Shown: positions 45,694-53,796 of the stretch, in pieces
How positions within the stretch are numbered: the stretch's first letter is position 1
Layout of the letters: each line of letters opens with the position of its first letter
DNA from: Bacteroidales bacterium UBA6431
GTDB taxonomy: Bacteria > Bacteroidota > Bacteroidia > Bacteroidales > UBA932
Reading direction: 5' to 3'
NCBI GenBank assembly: GCA_002439095.1
Contig: DJOT01000033.1
Location: 20,113-84,112 of the forward strand
Length of the DNA stretch: 64,000 nt
The notes under the pieces: model-generated
What the model was told of the DNA's origin: nothing
Seen by the model: only the letters and a program-made list of their open reading frames with translations
Database searches by the model: none
Position numbers and translations under genes: made by a program

Positions 45694-46992
45694 TCAGCGG
45701 AGTTTGACGACGACCGCATCAAACGGCCCGACATCAGCTATCGAAACACAAGAACATCCGCAGACAGCCTTCAGTTCAGAAGGGATGCAGACGCGCAGGC
45801 CGGCCAAAGGCGATGAAGAGAAATTGCAGAATACCAGCCAGGCTTGGGAGTCATCATAACGCAGGAAGGCGAAGTGCCTGTCGGCATCAAAGCCTGGAGA
45901 ATCCAGATTGCAATAGCACAGATCCCAGGACCTGCCGCTCCTGAACACCGGCATCACAGCATAGCCCAACATCTCCCTATACCTCGCGAGCACTTCGGAC
46001 TCCGCCGGGAGCAGGCTGCCGCTGCCATGGACAGCCTGATAAAGACGGCCAAGCGTGGCAGGATGCGTGATGTCGAATATTGAAGTCCGCCCGTTGTCGC
46101 TCTCGGCGGCATTCTCCCCCGCTTCCTGTCCGAAATACAGCATGAACGAGGCGTCATTGAAAAGCAACGACACCGCCAGCGCGGCGTATGCCCGGCAAGG
46201 GTCGCCCAAAAAGAAAGATGATGCCACCCTCTGCTCGTCGTGGTTCTCCAAAAAGTTGAGCATGCGAGGCTGCATGTCACCGAGAAACTGCCAGTTCCAG
46301 GTTATGGCTCTGGCAGTCAAGCGGCCAGCACAAATCTCCCGGAGACTGTCATAGAGACCGGACTTGTCGTACAGCAGATCGAAGCCGACATCCTCAATAT
46401 ACTTACGGTAATTGTCCTTACCATATACCTCCGCAACGAAAAGAGCCTCCGGGTAATCCCGCTTCACGGCAGATATCAGGTCTCCCAAAGCCTCCGGCGG
46501 CACCAGTTCCACCATGTCACAGCGGAACCCGTCCACCCCTCTCGCCAACCAGAAACGCAGAATGTTCAGCATCTCTGAGCGTGTGGCCGCTGAGGACCAG
46601 TCGTTCTTCAGAGTATCAGTCCAATCGCCATCACAATAATCATAATGGACTATCGGGCCATGGTAATCTCTTGCCACATGATTGGGTATGTAATCAATCA
46701 GAAGCTTGAGCCCCGCATCGTGAACCCTCCGCACAAGAGAGTCAAACTCCTGCATCCTCCGTTCTTGACAATCAGCCAGATATGGATTGACATCCTTCCA
46801 GTCACTTATTGAATAAGGACATCCGGGATCACCCTTGACAAAAGGCGCGCCGCTGGCGTGACGTGGAATGCCTGTAAGCCACAGACAGTCAGTTCCGAGA
46901 GACTTGATATACCTGAAAGTAGCCTCATCCCATGAGGAAAAGCCGCATCTGCCCCAGAGACGAGCAAGAGCCTGATAAATAATAAGTTTCAT
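45694..46992 (-). CDS. GH13 alpha-amylase family glycosidase
   Basis: A 432-residue cytoplasmic GH13 enzyme (no signal peptide) acting on alpha-1,4-glucans or maltodextrins. I use the ATG at 46992 (MKLIIYQALARLWGRCGF), 5 bases after the preceding gene; a TTG at 47001 is an alternative. The (beta/alpha)8 catalytic residues are Asp159 (GVDGFRCDMVE), Glu188 (ALFVAEVYG) and Asp252 (LENHDEQR); region I is DYIPNHVARDYHG. A small C-terminal beta domain ends the protein. It is last in a minus-strand set with a BamA-like protein and an RNA methyltransferase, so it is not part of a clear polysaccharide locus. Confidence 0.88.
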   Translation of the reverse strand: MKLIIYQALARLWGRCGFSSWDEATFRYIKSLGTDCLWLTGIPRHASGAPFVKGDPGCPYSISDWKDVNPYLADCQERRMQEFDSLVRRVHDAGLKLLIDYIPNHVARDYHGPIVHYDYCDGDWTDTLKNDWSSAATRSEMLNILRFWLARGVDGFRCDMVELVPPEALGDLISAVKRDYPEALFVAEVYGKDNYRKYIEDVGFDLLYDKSGLYDSLREICAGRLTARAITWNWQFLGDMQPRMLNFLENHDEQRVASSFFLGDPCRAYAALAVSLLFNDASFMLYFGQEAGENAAESDNGRTSIFDITHPATLGRLYQAVHGSGSLLPAESEVLARYREMLGYAVMPVFRSGRSWDLCYCNLDSPGFDADRHFAFLRYDDSQAWLVFCNFSSSPLAGLRVCIPSELKAVCGCSCVSIADVGPFDAVVVKLR

Positions 46993-46997
46993 GCGTA

Positions 46998-49142
46998 TCA
47001 AAAAGGATAACCCACACCGAAATGGACGGCAAAACCATCATCCCGCAACCATTTTGACGGACCGGCCCAACGGCTTCCCGCCTCACGGGAAGGATCGTAC
47101 AGTTTGAAGCCCATATCCACCCGCAGCAAAATAAAATCCATGTTGAGTCTGACGCCAAGCCCCCAGTCCGCGGCAAGACTCTCCAGACGCAACTCTTGAA
47201 GCGCATCATGTTGCCATACATTTCCGGCTTCGGCGAACAAAGCCCCTTCGAGTTTCCAGAACATCTTGAACCGGTACTCCAGATCAGCCTCTATCTTGAT
47301 GTCTCCGGTCTGGTTCGGGATTATGAAGAACGAATCCATCTCACTGAACCCCGGTCCCAAAGTTCTGACCTGCCAACCGCGCATGCTGCTTGCGCCGCCA
47401 CAGTAGAATTGTTTCTCGAACGGAAGCGCCACTGAGTTGCCATAAGCCCGTCCGATGCCTCCGTCAAGCCTAAGCGCCAGCGCCTGCGTATCATTGCCGC
47501 CAAAACGGAAAGTCTTGCCCAAAGAGAGGGCCACCTTCACATACTGGTTGTACGGAAGACCGAACAGGGTGTATTGGTCCAACGAGTTGAGAGGCAAACC
47601 ACTCCTAAACAAGGATATCAGGTTTCCGGCGACATCCACCGACAGTCTGGCATAATGATAAGGTGTCTTTGGCACAATATCAGAATTGGTGGTATAATAT
47701 AGCGTCCCCCCGACCCCGGCATCGATTTGATCCTCAAACGAATCCCACAGGTAAGGGTTGCCCTTGAGGGTCTCCATAAATTCATCGCCTATGGCATAAA
47801 GCTTCACTAGATTGAGTTGTAGCGGGTAGAACTGATAGAAGAGCCGTTTTCCCGACTGCCCGCTGTATCCATACGAGAGACCGGCGATGCTGCGGCGGTA
47901 CTCCGGACGGTTCTGATAATTGAAGCTGGCCTTGATCTCGGTACGTGGAATATTGTCCCGTCCCTCTATCCACCTGCTGCTGTAGCCCAGGGCTTTCGGG
48001 AAACTGATGGAAGTCGAGACCCCGTATTCAGTTGAGCGCACATCCGTGCCCGGCTTGAACTGCCAGTTGCCGGTAAAACCCAGATTTAGCAGTTCCCCGC
48101 CCCGGAAGAGATTCTTGTGGAAAAACGTAAGTTGCGGGGAAGCACCGAGCAGGCCGGAGGAGTTGGAAGAGGCCTCCAGATTGACCTTGAACCCGAATAC
48201 ATTGGAGCCGCCCAGACGGATATCACAGTCCACGACAGCACTGTCCGCCGGGGTCATTTCTATATTGACGCTGTTGAAGACATTGAAACTGGAAAAACGG
48301 GCATAAGTGGAATTCACCAGTTTTTCGCTGTACAGCTCGCCAGGGCGGATGTTGTTGAAACTCTCCAGTACCGGCTCCCTGAAACGGATAGATGAAGGAT
48401 AATGGATTCTCACGTTCCCGATCCTGTATTTGACAGCAGGCATTGCGCTTGCAGGTGTCTCATTGCGCGTATAATCCTTTATCCTATAATAAAGTATCGT
48501 TCTGTTCGAAAGGGTGTCAGCTTCGAAAAAATAATGGTTCTTGTTGAAATTATAGTAGCCGAGATTCCTGAAATACGCAGCGCCTCTCACCGTCTCGGCT
48601 TCCAAAGCCTTCTCAGACAGCGGATCTCCGACATGTATTCCCAGACCGGTGCTGTCCTGCCGGAAATCCTCGGCAAACTCCCCGCCCGGCACCTCAAACA
48701 CAATGCTGTCTATCCTATGCCTCCGGCCAGGCTCAACCATGTACTCCACGGAAGCCTTGCGGCCCTTGAACTCGACTTCCGGAGTAACTTTGGCATCATA
48801 ATATCCAAGATACTCGAGCCTTGTGCGCATGGCTGTTGCGGATGACTGCATCTGGACGGGGTCATACACCACGGGGGCCGTCCCCATCTTCTCCAGGAAA
48901 GGATTAAGCCCGCGGTTGCTGCCATCGGACCAGTTGTATATGCTGATAAGAGGATTCCAGCCCAAGATTGTCGAATTCGGCTGCTGCCGTACATATCCGG
49001 AGACCTCCGAGACTCTCGGCCCGTCATCCCCATGTACGGTGACCTTGCTCGAAGAGAGCAGATATCGGCCCTCCGGCAGCCCTTTCGTGGTGCTACATGA
49101 GACTGAAATGACAAGCAGGATGAGCAGCGGAAACTTCCTCAT
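46998..49142 (-). CDS. BamA/TamA-like outer membrane protein (lipoprotein signal)
   Basis: A 714-residue Omp85-family protein. Signal MRKFPLLILLVISVSCS ends in a lipobox (Cys16), an N-terminal feature common to Bacteroidota TamA-like proteins. POTRA-like regions cover roughly residues 30-330 (EYMVEPGRRHRIDSIVFEV and VKYRIGNVRIHYPSSIRF), and a C-terminal beta-barrel extends to YP-F at the very end. The barrel has the conserved lid-type sequence FYCGGASSMRGWQVRTLGPG. It would insert proteins into the outer membrane. It starts inside the methyltransferase gene (ATGA). Confidence 0.88.
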   Translation of the reverse strand: MRKFPLLILLVISVSCSTTKGLPEGRYLLSSSKVTVHGDDGPRVSEVSGYVRQQPNSTILGWNPLISIYNWSDGSNRGLNPFLEKMGTAPVVYDPVQMQSSATAMRTRLEYLGYYDAKVTPEVEFKGRKASVEYMVEPGRRHRIDSIVFEVPGGEFAEDFRQDSTGLGIHVGDPLSEKALEAETVRGAAYFRNLGYYNFNKNHYFFEADTLSNRTILYYRIKDYTRNETPASAMPAVKYRIGNVRIHYPSSIRFREPVLESFNNIRPGELYSEKLVNSTYARFSSFNVFNSVNIEMTPADSAVVDCDIRLGGSNVFGFKVNLEASSNSSGLLGASPQLTFFHKNLFRGGELLNLGFTGNWQFKPGTDVRSTEYGVSTSISFPKALGYSSRWIEGRDNIPRTEIKASFNYQNRPEYRRSIAGLSYGYSGQSGKRLFYQFYPLQLNLVKLYAIGDEFMETLKGNPYLWDSFEDQIDAGVGGTLYYTTNSDIVPKTPYHYARLSVDVAGNLISLFRSGLPLNSLDQYTLFGLPYNQYVKVALSLGKTFRFGGNDTQALALRLDGGIGRAYGNSVALPFEKQFYCGGASSMRGWQVRTLGPGFSEMDSFFIIPNQTGDIKIEADLEYRFKMFWKLEGALFAEAGNVWQHDALQELRLESLAADWGLGVRLNMDFILLRVDMGFKLYDPSREAGSRWAGPSKWLRDDGFAVHFGVGYPF

Positions 49143-49849
49143 AGACCCCTCCTTCTGAATTCAGACAATGTGACGGCAGTCGCCACAGCCACATTGAGGG
49201 ATTCGGCACCGCTCTTCCCGAAAGACGGGATGAGAAAACGGCGGGTAAGCAGACTGCGCACCTCAAGGCTGATGCCGACGGACTCGTTGCCCATGACAAC
49301 AAGCCCCGCAGGTACAAATTCTTCCTTGTATATATCCTCGCCATCCAACACCGTCCCGTAGACTTCCATCCCCTCTTCTTTGAACCTCCGGCATAGTTCC
49401 GGAATGTCAGCCGTCTGTATCTTGACCCTGAACACTGACCCCATCGAAGCCTGGACCGCCTTCGGATTGTATGTATCAACGCAGTCCGGCGAGGCGAACA
49501 CAGCCTCCACTCCGAACCAGTCCGCAATGCGGATGATGGTGCCGAGATTGCCGGGATCGCGCACCGAATCAAGCGCGAGATAAAGCCCTCTTTGAAGTGT
49601 CTGCGGCAAGTTGTCCCGCATGGGGATCTTGAGGACAGCAAGGACAGGAGATGGGCTGGACAACTGGCTCATGCGGGACATGGCATTCTCCCCTATGTCC
49701 TCTATCCGCCAGAGACCGGCAAGTTCAAGCCTTGAATCAAGAGCCTCACGCACCATCTTCTCCCCCTCCACCACAAATTCACCGTTCGCCTCGCGGAATT
49801 TCTTCTCACGAAGCGAACGGACATGCTTTATCTCCGCGTTTGTTATCAT
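49139..49849 (-). CDS. SpoU/TrmH family RNA 2'-O-methyltransferase
   Basis: A 236-residue SPOUT methyltransferase with the trefoil-knot motifs ALDSVRDPGNLGTIIRIADW, VMGNESVGIS and IPSFGKSGAESLNVAVATAV. An N-terminal substrate-binding domain (about 1-95) has the KHVRSLREKKFREANGEFVVEG start typical of the 23S rRNA/TsnR-like subgroup. The modified nucleotide cannot be determined. It abuts the nitroreductase gene (no gap) and overlaps the BamA-like gene by 4 bases. Confidence 0.9.
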   Translation of the reverse strand: MITNAEIKHVRSLREKKFREANGEFVVEGEKMVREALDSRLELAGLWRIEDIGENAMSRMSQLSSPSPVLAVLKIPMRDNLPQTLQRGLYLALDSVRDPGNLGTIIRIADWFGVEAVFASPDCVDTYNPKAVQASMGSVFRVKIQTADIPELCRRFKEEGMEVYGTVLDGEDIYKEEFVPAGLVVMGNESVGISLEVRSLLTRRFLIPSFGKSGAESLNVAVATAVTLSEFRRRGL

Positions 49850-50482
49850 CTAGTCTACAAACTTGATCTTACCAAGATCTCTCGGCTTTGCGGCAGGAGA
49901 CTCATCAGGATAGCCGACCCCTATCATATATAGGAGTGAATAGTCCTGGCTGAAACCGAGCTTGCCTATGAACTCCTTGCCCGGCTCGCTGTTCTTGAGG
50001 AAATTGACAGGACCCCCGAGGCAGACGGTGCCGAGGCCCAGAGACTGCGCGGCAAGGATCATATTCTCTCCCATGAGTCCGGCATTCACACCATCGTCTC
50101 CGATAGGCACAGCGATGCAGATGACAGCCGGAGCATTACGAAACATGTTCTTGAAGCCAGGATCGCGCTCAAGAATCTGAGGGTTGGCTTTCTTGTATTC
50201 TTCGGAGATGGCAGCAATTGTCTCGGCATTGTCAACAATACGCACCTCCCACCTCTGGGCGTTCATACCGTTCGGCGCGTTTACTCCGCACTCGGCGATG
50301 AGCTGAAGCTTCTCCCTCTCGACAGGAGTGTCCTTATACTTACGGATGGAACGGCGGCTCATGATGGCCTCAATTACAGGATTCTGAGATTCGTTCTCAC
50401 TGACGGTCTCACTGTTCTGTCCACAGGAAGCGAGACAAAGGGCGGTGAAAGCCGCCGCTGTGAAATAAAGATACTTTTTCAT
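49850..50482 (-). CDS. nitroreductase family protein with lipoprotein signal
   Basis: A 210-residue FMN-dependent nitroreductase-fold protein. [17 protein letters not shown] (from about residue 43) and [15 protein letters not shown] are the FMN-binding blocks, and [12 protein letters not shown] and [12 protein letters not shown] come later. Unusually it starts with [21 protein letters not shown], a lipoprotein signal with Cys20, so it should be anchored in the envelope rather than be cytoplasmic like most of the family. How FMN would be loaded there is unclear. Transcribed divergently from pfkA; it heads the minus-strand set ending with the GH13 gene. Confidence 0.87.
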   Translation of the reverse strand: MKKYLYFTAAAFTALCLASCGQNSETVSENESQNPVIEAIMSRRSIRKYKDTPVEREKLQLIAECGVNAPNGMNAQRWEVRIVDNAETIAAISEEYKKANPQILERDPGFKNMFRNAPAVICIAVPIGDDGVNAGLMGENMILAAQSLGLGTVCLGGPVNFLKNSEPGKEFIGKLGFSQDYSLLYMIGVGYPDESPAAKPRDLGKIKFVD

Positions 50483-50485
50483 GAC

Positions 50486-50518
50486 TTTGCTAAGTTAGCA
50501 AGAATTTTCATATATTTG
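50486..50518 (+). promoter_or_regulatory. pfkA promoter with palindromic operator candidate
   Basis: TTTG (50486-50489), 21 bases, then TATATTTG (50511-50518): a textbook Bacteroidota promoter, 21 bases before the pfkA start. The perfect palindrome TTGCTAAGTTAGCAA (50487-50501) overlaps the -33 box and also lies just before the divergent nitroreductase start, so a repressor there could control both genes. Confidence 0.65.
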
Positions 50519-50539
50519 CGCCGGAAATTTGAGTTTGAT

Positions 50540-51511
50540 ATGAACATCGGATCCATAGGAGTTCTCACATCCGGAGGCGACGCCCCCGGAATGAACGCTT
50601 GCGTCAGGGCGGTCACCAGAGCCGCAATCTTTGAAGGCTGGAAAGTCTACGGCATCTACCGCGGATATGAAGGCTTGATAATGGGCAACATAAAGGAGCT
50701 CACTACAGAGAGTGTCAGCAACACCATACAGCGCGGCGGCACCATACTCAAGACAGCTCGCAGCAACGAGTTCCGTACTCCGGAGGGCCGGAAGAAAGCC
50801 CACGACAACGTGGTCAAGTTCGGCATCGACGCCCTCGTCATCATCGGAGGCAACGGATCGCTTGCCGGTGCGCAGATTTTTGCCAGTGAGTACGACATCC
50901 CGATCATCGGCCTTCCGGGCACGATTGACAACGACCTCTACGGTACGGATTCGACCATAGGCTACGACACCGCCCTCAACACCATCATGCAGTGCGTGGA
51001 CAAGATCCGCGACACGGCGACAAGCCACGACCGTATCTTCTTCGTGGAGGTGATGGGGCGCGACGCCGGTTTCCTCACGCAGAACAGCGCCATCGCTTCA
51101 GGTGCCGAGGCCGCCATCATACCGGAGGACAACACGGACATCGACCAGCTCGCGACCTTTATCGGGCGCGGCATCCGCAAGAGCAAGAACAGCAGTATCG
51201 TGCTCGTATCTGAGAAGGACGGCGGCGCGATGCATTATGCGGAACGTGTGCGCAAGGAGTATCCGGAATACGATGTGAGGGTGTCCATCCTCGGGCATCT
51301 GCAGCGCGGAGGCACTCCGACAGCCTACGACAGGATTCTCGCAAGCCGTCTCGGCGTGGCCTCAATCGAGGCGCTCAAGGAAGGCCAGAGAAATGTCATG
51401 GTCGGAATCAAGAATGACCAGATAGTCTATGTTCCTTTCTCAAGGGCCATCAAGATGGACAAGCCTATAGACAGGGAGCTCATCAATGTGCTGAGCATCC
51501 TGTCAATATAG
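50540..51511 (+). CDS. pfkA: 6-phosphofructokinase
   Basis: The glycolytic kinase that makes fructose-1,6-bisphosphate, 323 residues. The start at 50540 gives [20 protein letters not shown]; a TTG 24 bases upstream only lengthens the frame. Catalytic [20 protein letters not shown] includes Asp130 and Asp132; VMGRDAGFL and [14 protein letters not shown] are present. At the nucleotide site the motif is GGNGS (residues 103-107) where most ATP-type enzymes have GGDGS; the glycine that marks ATP rather than pyrophosphate use is kept, but the metal-binding Asp is Asn105. Confidence 0.93.
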   Translation: MNIGSIGVLTSGGDAPGMNACVRAVTRAAIFEGWKVYGIYRGYEGLIMGNIKELTTESVSNTIQRGGTILKTARSNEFRTPEGRKKAHDNVVKFGIDALVIIGGNGSLAGAQIFASEYDIPIIGLPGTIDNDLYGTDSTIGYDTALNTIMQCVDKIRDTATSHDRIFFVEVMGRDAGFLTQNSAIASGAEAAIIPEDNTDIDQLATFIGRGIRKSKNSSIVLVSEKDGGAMHYAERVRKEYPEYDVRVSILGHLQRGGTPTAYDRILASRLGVASIEALKEGQRNVMVGIKNDQIVYVPFSRAIKMDKPIDRELINVLSILSI

Positions 51512-51565
51512 ATTCATAAGCGGCTCGGCGCGGGCCGTTTCAGCCGGGTCTTGCACCCGGGACAA

Positions 51566-51638
51566 GGGGTATTAGCTCAGTTGGTAGAGCGTCAGGTTCG
51601 CAATCTGAAGGTCAGGGGTTCGATCCCCCTATGCTCCA
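51566..51638 (+). tRNA. tRNA-Ala (anticodon CGC)
   Basis: A 73-base cloverleaf: acceptor GGGGTAT with ATGCTCC, D arm AGCTCAGTTGGTAGAGC, anticodon stem TCAGG/TCTGA with loop TTCGCAA (anticodon CGC, reads GCG), T arm AGGGG-TTCGATC-CCCCT and discriminator A. The acceptor has the G3-U70 wobble pair, the identity mark of tRNA-Ala. The CCA end is not encoded. A hairpin (CCGGGT-N5-ACCCGG, 51544-51560) precedes it and a strong terminator overlaps its 3' end. Confidence 0.93.
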
Positions 51639-51677
51639 CAGAGGGTCAGCCATTGCGGCTGACCCTCTGTGGTTTTT
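51636..51677 (+). terminator. terminator of tRNA-Ala
   Basis: A perfect 16-bp stem (CCACAGAGGGTCAGCC, 51636-51651, with its complement at 51657-51672) and a T run. The left arm begins inside the last three bases of the tRNA. Confidence 0.9.
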
Positions 51678-51991
51678 GCCGGGGCATATCCTTCTATTAC
51701 GGGGCATATCCCCGAGCCCCTGCGCTTGCTGCGCAAGCGCAGTTTTCTCAACCCCAGTCAGCTTCGCTGACAGCCCCTTTCTGGGGCATGCCGGCTAGGC
51801 AAGCCGTCGCCGGGCGTCTCCGCTGTTCATTCGCTTCGCAAATTCGCTGACGCTTCGCCGCGCCGCTGACGCAGCCCTCCGGAAGTCGCTTTCCGACTTT
51901 GCCGTGCAAAGTCCCGCGACCGCACCGGTCCGCTGATGCGGACTTGCAGCCATTGCGGCTGACCCTCTGTGGTTTTTGCCGGGGCATATCC
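51647..51991 (+). repeat. 45-bp direct repeat flanking a hairpin-rich non-coding zone
   Basis: Bases 51647-51691 recur exactly at 51947-51991, a 300-base offset. The repeat holds the right arm and T run of the tRNA terminator plus GCCGGGGCATATCC; the second copy lacks the outer left arm. Between them no gene is seen, but there are several stem-loops: CTGCGCTTGC-TGC-GCAAGCGCAG followed by TTTT (51720-51746, terminator-like), GTCAGC-TTC-GCTGAC (51757-51771) inside CCCCAG/CTGGGG, AAGTCG-N5-CGACTT (51883-51899) and GTCCGC-TGAT-GCGGAC (51928-51943). This and the next element account for the 500 bases without a gene up to 52138. Confidence 0.75.
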
Positions 51992-52015
51992 CCGGTGAAT
52001 CATTTGAGGTGTTCG

Positions 52016-52124
52016 AGGTTATAGAGAATGGACGTCTTTTTCCTATAACCCGGACACGAAAACTCCAGCAGACAGCTTTTCTCTGTCCACGTTATAGCAT
52101 TTAGGACACAATACTCTATAACCT
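52016..52124. repeat. 109-bp element of paired GTTATAG/CTATAAC sites
   Basis: The ends are a perfect 11-bp inverted repeat: AGGTTATAGAG (52016-52026) and CTCTATAACCT (52114-52124). Inside are two further sites, so that the pattern is GTTATAG (52018), CTATAAC (52043), GTTATAG (52091), CTATAAC (52116). That is two units of GTTATAG-N18-CTATAAC, 73 bases apart. A small GACAG-N7-CTGTC hairpin (52071-52087) sits in the middle. It could be a MITE-like element with terminal inverted repeats, a double binding site or an RNA with alternative stems. No target-site duplication is clear. Confidence 0.6.
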
Positions 52125-52138
52125 TTTCGCGTCATCGG

Positions 52139-52633
52139 TCAGAGCGGATAAATCTGCGCTCCTACAAAGTCAATCAGATCCTGCGGGGCGATCTTGAACT
52201 GCAAGCCCCGGACACCGGCACTGATATAGATATGGTCGTAGAGCAGGGCCGACTCGTGTATGAAAGTCGGAAAGGCCTTCTTCATCCCTATCGGAGAACA
52301 GCCGCCTCTGATGTATCCGGTCAGAGGCAAAAGTTCACGCACATGCACCATCTCACAGCTTTTGTTGCCCGAGATCTTGGCGGCCACCTTCAGGTCCACC
52401 TCCATGTTCCCGGGAATCACACAGACAAAATATCCGTTGCGATCACCCCTAAGGACGAGCGTCTTGAAAACCATCTCGATGTCCTCCCCGAGTTCTGCCG
52501 CCACATGCTGGGCGGAAAGATCCTCTTCCGTATATTCGTATGGGATCAGTTCATAACTGATCTTTGCGGCATCAAGCAATCTGGCCGCATTTGTTTTCTC
52601 AATTTTTGGCACGATGATTGTAATAATTTCCAT
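52139..52633 (-). CDS. ybaK: YbaK/EbsC-type Cys-tRNA(Pro) deacylase
   Basis: A 164-residue protein of the YbaK family, which hydrolyses mischarged Cys-tRNA(Pro) in trans. Characteristic stretches are AARLLDAAKISYELIPYEY, MVFKTLVLRGDRNGYFVCVIPG (with the catalytic Lys) and TGYIRGGCSPIGMKKAFPTFI. Cytoplasmic. Transcribed alone, away from the DMT transporter gene, from a promoter with a TTTG-N19-TATATTTG pattern; the leader has a strong hairpin. Related proteins act on other mischarged tRNAs, so the exact substrate is inferred. Confidence 0.9.
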   Translation of the reverse strand: MEIITIIVPKIEKTNAARLLDAAKISYELIPYEYTEEDLSAQHVAAELGEDIEMVFKTLVLRGDRNGYFVCVIPGNMEVDLKVAAKISGNKSCEMVHVRELLPLTGYIRGGCSPIGMKKAFPTFIHESALLYDHIYISAGVRGLQFKIAPQDLIDFVGAQIYPL

Positions 52634-52678
52634 CGAATAGATTTTTCATAGGTTAAATTTTGGTTAGAATCAGAACTG

Positions 52679-52754
52679 AAACTCTCGATGTGATATCGAG
52701 AGTTTCCTTTTTATATAATCCTGCAAATATACCGCCAAAATGATTATCATCAAA
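52679..52754 (-). promoter_or_regulatory. ybaK promoter and leader hairpin
   Basis: On the minus strand TTTG (52754 to 52751), 19 bases, then TATATTTG (52731 to 52724) is a full Bacteroidota promoter. The start of the transcript is followed by a perfect 11-bp stem, AAACTCTCGAT with ATCGAGAGTTT (52705 to 52679, 5-base loop), some 45 bases before the gene. On the plus strand the same stem is followed by CCTTTTT and could stop readthrough from the tRNA side. Confidence 0.6.
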
Positions 52755-52782
52755 AATAAATAAGTATCTTCGCGGCCGCGAA

Positions 52783-53742
52783 ATGACGGAAAAACCGGGA
52801 AACGGAATCCGACATAAGCGGATTATGGGCACAGGAGAAATGAACAATACTTTAGCCAGTGCGCAATTGCGCAACAAGATTACAGGATACACGGCCGGCA
52901 TCATAGCCGGAGCTGCTTATGGCACCAATCCCCTGTTCGGCAAGGAACTTCTCACCGGAGGAGCTCCGGTATCAAGCGTGCTTATGTTCAGATACCTGTT
53001 CGCGACCATCTTCATGGCCACCTTGATGCTTGTGAAAGGCGAGAGTTTCAGAGCTGGGCGCAAGGAGTGCCCGCTCCTGCTCATCCTGGGGGTACTGTTC
53101 AGTTGCAGCAGCCTCTTCCTCTTCGATGCCTACAACTACATACCGGCCGGACTTGCCACCACCGTGGTCTACCTGTACCCTGTGTTCACGGCTCTCATAA
53201 TGATGATGCTCAAGGTCAAGCAGAGCCGTCAGGTATGGATTTCCATCATTGCCACACTTATAGGGGTCTTCATCCTGATGGATCCTCTCAAAAGTGCCAC
53301 TTTCAACATGACAGGCGCCATCCTGTCAGCATTGTCAGCTCTCAGCTATGCAGCTTATCTTGTGATCGTCAACAGGTCTGACAAGATGAAAAGCCTTTCC
53401 GCACACATGATCACTTTCTATGCTCTGGCAACGGGGACGCTGGTTTTTCTCGCGCAGCATCTTATCGAAGGAGGGGCATTTCTCCAGGGGATCAATGGCA
53501 AACGGGACTGGCTGGATCTCGTGGCCCTCGGCTTCGTGCCGACCATGATCTCGCTGCTCGCTCTGGCAGTCGCGACAAAGAGCATAGGGCCGACCAAAAC
53601 GGCTGTGCTCGGCGTGTTCGAGCCGATCACGGCAATAGCGGTGGGCACCTTGGCATTCGGAGAGCCGTTCTCCGCCAATGTGGCCATCGGAGCTCTGATC
53701 TGCATAAGCGCCATAGTATTCATGATCCTGTCAGGGAAATAG
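52783..53742 (+). CDS. DMT/EamA family transporter
   Basis: A 319-residue inner membrane protein with about ten hydrophobic segments in two EamA repeats (from GYTAGIIAGAAYGTNPLFGKE to about residue 155, then FNMTGAILSALSALSYAAYLVIV to the end, with AVLGVFEPITAIAVG in the usual ninth segment). Such proteins export metabolites or amino acids; the substrate is unknown. The start is uncertain: 52783, or an ATG at 52840 (MNNTLASAQLRNK). A -7-like TATCTTCG at 52765-52772 followed directly by the palindrome CGCGGCCGCG favours the first. Confidence 0.85.
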   Translation: MTEKPGNGIRHKRIMGTGEMNNTLASAQLRNKITGYTAGIIAGAAYGTNPLFGKELLTGGAPVSSVLMFRYLFATIFMATLMLVKGESFRAGRKECPLLLILGVLFSCSSLFLFDAYNYIPAGLATTVVYLYPVFTALIMMMLKVKQSRQVWISIIATLIGVFILMDPLKSATFNMTGAILSALSALSYAAYLVIVNRSDKMKSLSAHMITFYALATGTLVFLAQHLIEGGAFLQGINGKRDWLDLVALGFVPTMISLLALAVATKSIGPTKTAVLGVFEPITAIAVGTLAFGEPFSANVAIGALICISAIVFMILSGK

Positions 53743-53796
53743 GCAGGCAAATTTCCCGAATATTCGTTATATTTGGGAGTTGGACATCATTTGACT

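Noticed and set aside
51566..52140. A CRISPR array or coding gene in the hairpin-rich zone after the tRNA.
   Set aside because: The repeats are two copies only and the palindromes differ in sequence; the open frames there are low-complexity shadows without start context.
52679..52713. The hairpin with CCTTTTT on the plus strand as a plain terminator.
   Set aside because: No plus-strand gene ends nearby; it fits better as part of the ybaK leader, although it might stop readthrough from the tRNA side.
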